A stretch of 9,194 nucleotides of DNA, from positions 1-9,194 of the forward strand of contig CALEWF010000047.1 in assembly GCA_937925455.1 (NCBI GenBank), read 5' to 3'. Under the pieces are notes generated by a model that was given only the letters and a program-made list of their open reading frames with translations, searched no databases and was not told the origin of the DNA. Within the stretch, counting starts at the first letter, position 1. Each line of letters opens with the position of its first letter. The stretch comes from an uncultured Flavobacteriales bacterium. Lineage in GTDB: Bacteria > Bacteroidota > Bacteroidia > CAIKAF01. The translations under genes were made by a program, and so were the position numbers. Positions 7,644 to 9,194 of the stretch are shown in pieces.

Positions 7644-7671
7644 AGGGAGAACATCGGAATTTGTTCCCCCT
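7644..7671. terminator. Hairpin at the convergent menF/ssb junction, weak terminator
   Basis: AGGGAGAACA (7644-7653) pairs with TGTTCCCCCT (7662-7671) with one mismatch and an eight-base loop, between two convergent genes. Neither side has a clean T-run. A second, AT-only inverted repeat follows (ATATATTT at 7676-7683, AAATATAT at 7686-7693), reaching the ssb stop. Together they may act as a shared terminator region. Confidence 0.45.
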
Positions 7672-7692
7672 AATGATATATTTAAAAATATA

Positions 7693-8031
7693 TTAATTTT
7701 TAGCTTTTACTACTAACAAATCAGATACCTGAATTTCGGTAATATATCGTTTAATGCCTTGTGCATCTTCGTAATGACGATGCATTAGCTTACCTTCAAC
7801 AACTACTTCTGCCCCTTTGCTAATATGCTTTTCTGCTTTAGTAGCGGCGTTCCCCCAGGCTACTATGTTGTGCCATTGCGTTTGGGTTTCCCATTCGCCT
7901 TTACTGTTTTTGTAATTGTCGGATGTTGCTAAAGAAAATTTAGCCAACTTGCGGTTTCCGTTCAGCACTTTTACTTCTGGGTTCATTCCTACATGTCCAA
8001 TGAGCCTTACGCTGTTCTTCAGATTGTTCAT
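7693..8031 (-). CDS. ssb: Short single-stranded DNA-binding protein (OB fold, no acidic tail)
   Basis: This 112-residue SSB coats single-stranded DNA during replication, recombination or repair. Almost the whole protein is the OB fold: NSVRLIGHVGMNPEVKVL at the start (residues 6-23), LAKFSLATSDNY (29-40), TQWHNIVAWG with the tryptophans W53 and W59 typical of DNA contact and packing, KGAEVVVEGKL (72-82) and YITEIQVSDLLVV (96-108). It ends at KAKN with no Gly/Pro-rich linker and no acidic DDDxPF-type tip, which standard bacterial SSBs use to recruit partner proteins. Bacteroidota often carry both a full-length and a short SSB, so this is probably the accessory form. The ATG at 8031 lies at the usual family start. 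It converges with menF. The barrel gene lies 157 bases upstream on the same strand, with a dyad between them that could be an operator or terminator. Confidence 0.93.
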   Translation of the reverse strand: MNNLKNSVRLIGHVGMNPEVKVLNGNRKLAKFSLATSDNYKNSKGEWETQTQWHNIVAWGNAATKAEKHISKGAEVVVEGKLMHRHYEDAQGIKRYITEIQVSDLLVVKAKN

Positions 8032-8123
8032 ACGTGTTACGATTTAAAAGTTAAACATGAATTTTACGATATCGCAACCGAGTTGTCATCGAATTGCACC
8101 GCAAAGTTGAGGTGGGCTACATC

Positions 8124-8150
8124 ATACAGTCGGTTTTTTACCGATTGTAT
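8124..8150. repeat. Inverted repeat upstream of ssb
   Basis: ATACAGTCGGT (8124-8134) faces ACCGATTGTAT (8140-8150) across a five-T loop. Ten of the 11 pairs are Watson-Crick, plus one G-U if read as plus-strand RNA. It lies 93 bases upstream of the ssb ATG and 39 bases after the stop of the barrel gene. No T-run follows it on the minus strand, so an operator is as likely as a terminator. Confidence 0.5.
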
Positions 8151-8188
8151 TCGGTCTTTGGCGTTTGTTGTCGTTTGATATCGGTTAA

Positions 8189-9094
8189 CTAATTGTTTTT
8201 TCGCTCAATGCGGTAAGAATCGGATTCTCCGTAATCGTAATTCCATTTGTAATAAATACCGCCATAGAACACAGGAGTAGTGGCAATATTATTCCCCAAA
8301 AAATAGCCTGATATGCCAGCCTGAATGCCGAATCCAATGGGATGTTGATAATCAATTCTTGCATTAAGCACCAGCCACTCCTGATTATTTACGTAAAGTG
8401 AGGTTTGAAGATTACTATTCTTTTCAAACGTTCCATTAAAAAACGAACGTCGTGAATGAATAGCTCCCCTGACCCATAAAGTATTGAAAAGGCGAATCCC
8501 TCCTTCTAATTGAATTCTCCAATCACCACTGTAATTATCTGTTCTATAACATGCACCCACATCAGCAAATACATAATATTTCTCTTTCCACGAACGCCCT
8601 GCATGCAACATGGGAATGATACCCCAGGCATCATAAGCTGTTCTTAATCCCGTTCCATCATCATAGGTACCGGTTTTTAATTCAGTCCTCATAGAGGCAG
8701 CAAATACCCATTTTTTTTGATAAAACTTATATTTGACACCAGCCTCAACATTCCCAAGGCCGCTAATAGAACCAGGTTTCAAGGTATCGGTAAAATCAGC
8801 ACCAGTATTTAATTCTTTGCTTGTAGAAACAATATTTACAGGTAACATCACAAACAAGGTAAGCTTATCAAGAGCCCCATATTCTGCCAAAAAGCGAAAC
8901 GATAGATGAGTAACTGGGCGAAGTAAATTTTGAGGCTGGGAAGTATCTTGCTGTTGAATTTGACTATAAGACTGATAATAAAAATGCCCACTCAATAAAC
9001 CTCCACCTGAACGAGGAGTGAAAGGACCATCATATTGGGCATAGACTTTTGTTACAAAAAATAAAAAATAAAAAAACAAATTGAAACTACGCAT
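8189..9094 (-). CDS. Outer-membrane beta-barrel protein, transporter-like
   Basis: This 301-residue protein is predicted to sit in the outer membrane. The signal peptide covers 1-19 (FNLFFYFLFFVTKVYA|Q). The mature part is a series of alternating aromatic/hydrophobic strands, for example LTLFVMLPVNIV, VEAGVKYKFY, WVFAASMRTEL, KYYVFADVGACY, WVRGAIHS and VFYGGIYYKWNY. The SGLGNVEAGVKYKF stretch (111-124) resembles the GxGDxxxGxKY signature of barrel proteins related to the MetA-pathway phenol-degradation 'transporter' family (PF13557-like). That assignment is from memory, and the substrate is unknown. No TonB box or plug domain is visible, so it is not a SusC-type receptor. I prefer the ATG at 9094 over an in-frame TTG at 9112: the signal peptide fits the ATG, and the TTG abuts the predicted -7 box at 9114-9121, so it would lie at or before the transcript start. 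Confidence 0.8.
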   Translation of the reverse strand: MRSFNLFFYFLFFVTKVYAQYDGPFTPRSGGGLLSGHFYYQSYSQIQQQDTSQPQNLLRPVTHLSFRFLAEYGALDKLTLFVMLPVNIVSTSKELNTGADFTDTLKPGSISGLGNVEAGVKYKFYQKKWVFAASMRTELKTGTYDDGTGLRTAYDAWGIIPMLHAGRSWKEKYYVFADVGACYRTDNYSGDWRIQLEGGIRLFNTLWVRGAIHSRRSFFNGTFEKNSNLQTSLYVNNQEWLVLNARIDYQHPIGFGIQAGISGYFLGNNIATTPVFYGGIYYKWNYDYGESDSYRIERKNN

Positions 9095-9103
9095 GATTAT
9101 TGA

Positions 9104-9125
9104 TTTGTACAATCAAACGTACAAA
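9104..9125. promoter_or_regulatory. Promoter -7 box within a dyad, upstream of the barrel gene
   Basis: On the minus strand 9121-9114 reads TACGTTTG, an exact TAnnTTTG match, 19 bases upstream of the ATG at 9094. A TTG lies 23 bases further upstream, slightly beyond the usual -33 distance. A perfect 7-bp inverted repeat, TTTGTAC (9104-9110) and GTACAAA (9119-9125), brackets the box, as expected for a repressor operator. Confidence 0.5.
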
Positions 9126-9194
9126 AAAAGAATATGTAACTGAACAACAATTTACAGGCTAAATTGTGATTAAACCCAAATTATGCATTAGAAA

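Noticed and set aside
7993..8178. Plus-strand open frame of 61 codons over the ssb start
   Set aside because: It overlaps the opposite strand of ssb and the regulatory gap, with no family resemblance.
9095..9112. TTG start at 9112 for the barrel gene
   Set aside because: It would add six residues before the signal peptide, and it abuts the predicted -7 box, so it would lie at or before the transcript start; the ATG at 9094 is preferred.
1..9194. Mobile element, CRISPR array or defence system
   Set aside because: No transposase, integrase, direct-repeat array, toxin-antitoxin pair or nuclease gene is visible; the genes are ordinary Bacteroidota chromosomal types.

Overview
The window looks like chromosome of a low-GC member of the Bacteroidota, probably a Chitinophagaceae, Sphingobacteriia or Flavobacteriia relative. 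Three predicted secreted proteins end in type IX secretion system (T9SS) type A sorting domains (YPNP or YFPNP at the start of the domain). Coding starts have no Shine-Dalgarno sequence. At least two genes are preceded by a match to the Bacteroidota -7 promoter box TAnnTTTG. The family-level placement is inference.

Layout: (a) 17-170 is a GC-rich (about 69% over 21-150, hand count), highly self-complementary intergenic element that stands out from the AT-rich surroundings. (b) 221-1012 (-) is a small secreted T9SS protein without a recognised domain. (c) 1013-1255 is a divergent intergenic region. (d) 1256-2674 (+) is a 472-residue all-helical protein of an uncharacterised Bacteroidota type. 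(e) 2734-4611 (+) is a multidomain T9SS surface protein with PKD, C2-like and Ig-like modules, closed by a strong intrinsic terminator at 4635-4667. (f) 4702-6537 (+) is a secreted M43 (pappalysin/cytophagalysin-type) zinc metalloprotease with its own -7 box. (g) 6541-7635 (+) is an isochorismate synthase (menF) that starts with GTG only three bases after the protease stop. (h) A convergent junction with a weak hairpin leads to (i) a short ssb at 7693-8031 (-). (j) A 157-base gap with a dyad and repeated TCGGT motifs follows. (k) 8189-9094 (-) is an outer-membrane beta-barrel protein with a promoter-overlapping dyad upstream.

How they fit: the T9SS cargo proteins and the outer-membrane barrel act at or beyond the outer membrane. 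MenF makes isochorismate for menaquinone in the cytoplasm, and SSB binds single-stranded DNA. No single pathway joins them, and I see no phage, IS, CRISPR or defence genes. The most unusual features are two. One is a perfect 12-bp hairpin plus T-run, shaped like an intrinsic terminator, inside codons 15-24 of menF, placed to attenuate read-through from the protease gene. The other is the GC-rich element at the left end, whose arms can form mutually exclusive hairpins.
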